A DNA stretch of 18,925 nucleotides from Phanerochaete sordida. Taxonomy: Eukaryota; Basidiomycota; Agaricomycetes; Polyporales; Phanerochaetaceae. Positions within the stretch are counted from its first letter, which is position 1, and each line of letters starts with the position of its first letter. Made by a program: the position numbers and the translations under genes. The DNA is taken from assembly GCA_019973155.2 (NCBI GenBank), contig BPQB01000181.1:1-18925 (forward strand), read 5' to 3'. The notes below the pieces were generated by a model. The model was not told the DNA's origin. It did no database searches and saw only the letters and a program-made list of their open reading frames with translations. This document shows positions 18,868 to 18,925 of this stretch, in pieces.

Positions 18868-18925
18868 GGCTCCCCCGAGCCTCCCGAGGCATCTAGACGC
18901 CAGGGTACTTCCTCTTGGGGTAGTT
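18803..18925. repeat. Palindrome-rich sequence interrupting GST-2
   Basis: At the point where GST-2 homology ends lies the 13-nt palindrome TCAGA-AAA-TCTGA (18803-18815). It is followed by three 12-nt units of the form GCCTC-NN-GAGGC: 18820-18831 (NN = GC), 18859-18870 (GT) and 18879-18890 (CC). This density of matched palindromes within 71 nt is seen nowhere else in the window. It suggests the terminal region of an inserted mobile or repetitive element continuing to the right. The element type cannot be named from 120 nt. Confidence 0.55.

Overview
The window looks like genomic DNA of a filamentous basidiomycete, probably a wood- or litter-decay Agaricomycete. The evidence is GC-rich coding sequence broken by many introns of about 50 nt with GT..AG ends and CTAAC/CTGAC-like branch sites, a tandem array of basidiomycete-type cytochrome P450s, and a tandem pair of glutathione transferases of the fungal-specific FuA (etherase-related) type. 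I saw no bacterial operon structure, CRISPR array, rRNA or tRNA.

Layout, left to right. (1) 513-1763 (+) is a five-exon short-chain dehydrogenase/reductase with CCAAT and TATA candidates upstream. A doubtful small minus-strand ORF lies at 146-316. (2) 2045-9874 (-) holds three head-to-tail P450 paralogues, here called A (2045-4254), B (4826-7073) and C (7643-9874). Each can be resolved into 14 exons, and exons 2-12 have the same lengths in all three copies, including micro-exons of 14, 18, 23 and 24 nt. B and C read cleanly to 505 and 506 aa. A carries a net +7 nt insertion in exon 13, just after the haem-binding loop, and is probably a recent pseudogene unless the bases are an assembly error. 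(3) 9875-11192 is a long gap with small dyads and a possible degenerate inverted-repeat element. (4) 11193-12542 (+) is an intronless F-box-type protein. (5) 13187-16023 (+) is an eight-exon mitochondrial FAD-dependent glycerol-3-phosphate dehydrogenase (GUT2 type) with a degenerate C-terminal EF-hand region. (6) 16351-17174 (+) is an intact two-exon GST. (7) 18107 to about 18804 (+) is a second GST with the same gene structure, which loses homology abruptly 44 residues before the expected end and runs into GC-rich palindromic repeats at the window edge.

The SDR, the P450s (phase I oxidation, ER membrane) and the GSTs (phase II conjugation or ligand binding, cytosol) fit a xenobiotic or wood-extractive metabolism neighbourhood that grows by tandem duplication and decays by small lesions and insertions. 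That functional link is inference from proximity. GUT2 and the F-box gene look like unrelated neighbours. I did not find a convincing new multi-gene system. The strongest unusual observations are the exactly conserved micro-exon architecture of the P450 array, the single 7-nt lesion in copy A, and the palindrome-rich sequence that interrupts the second GST.
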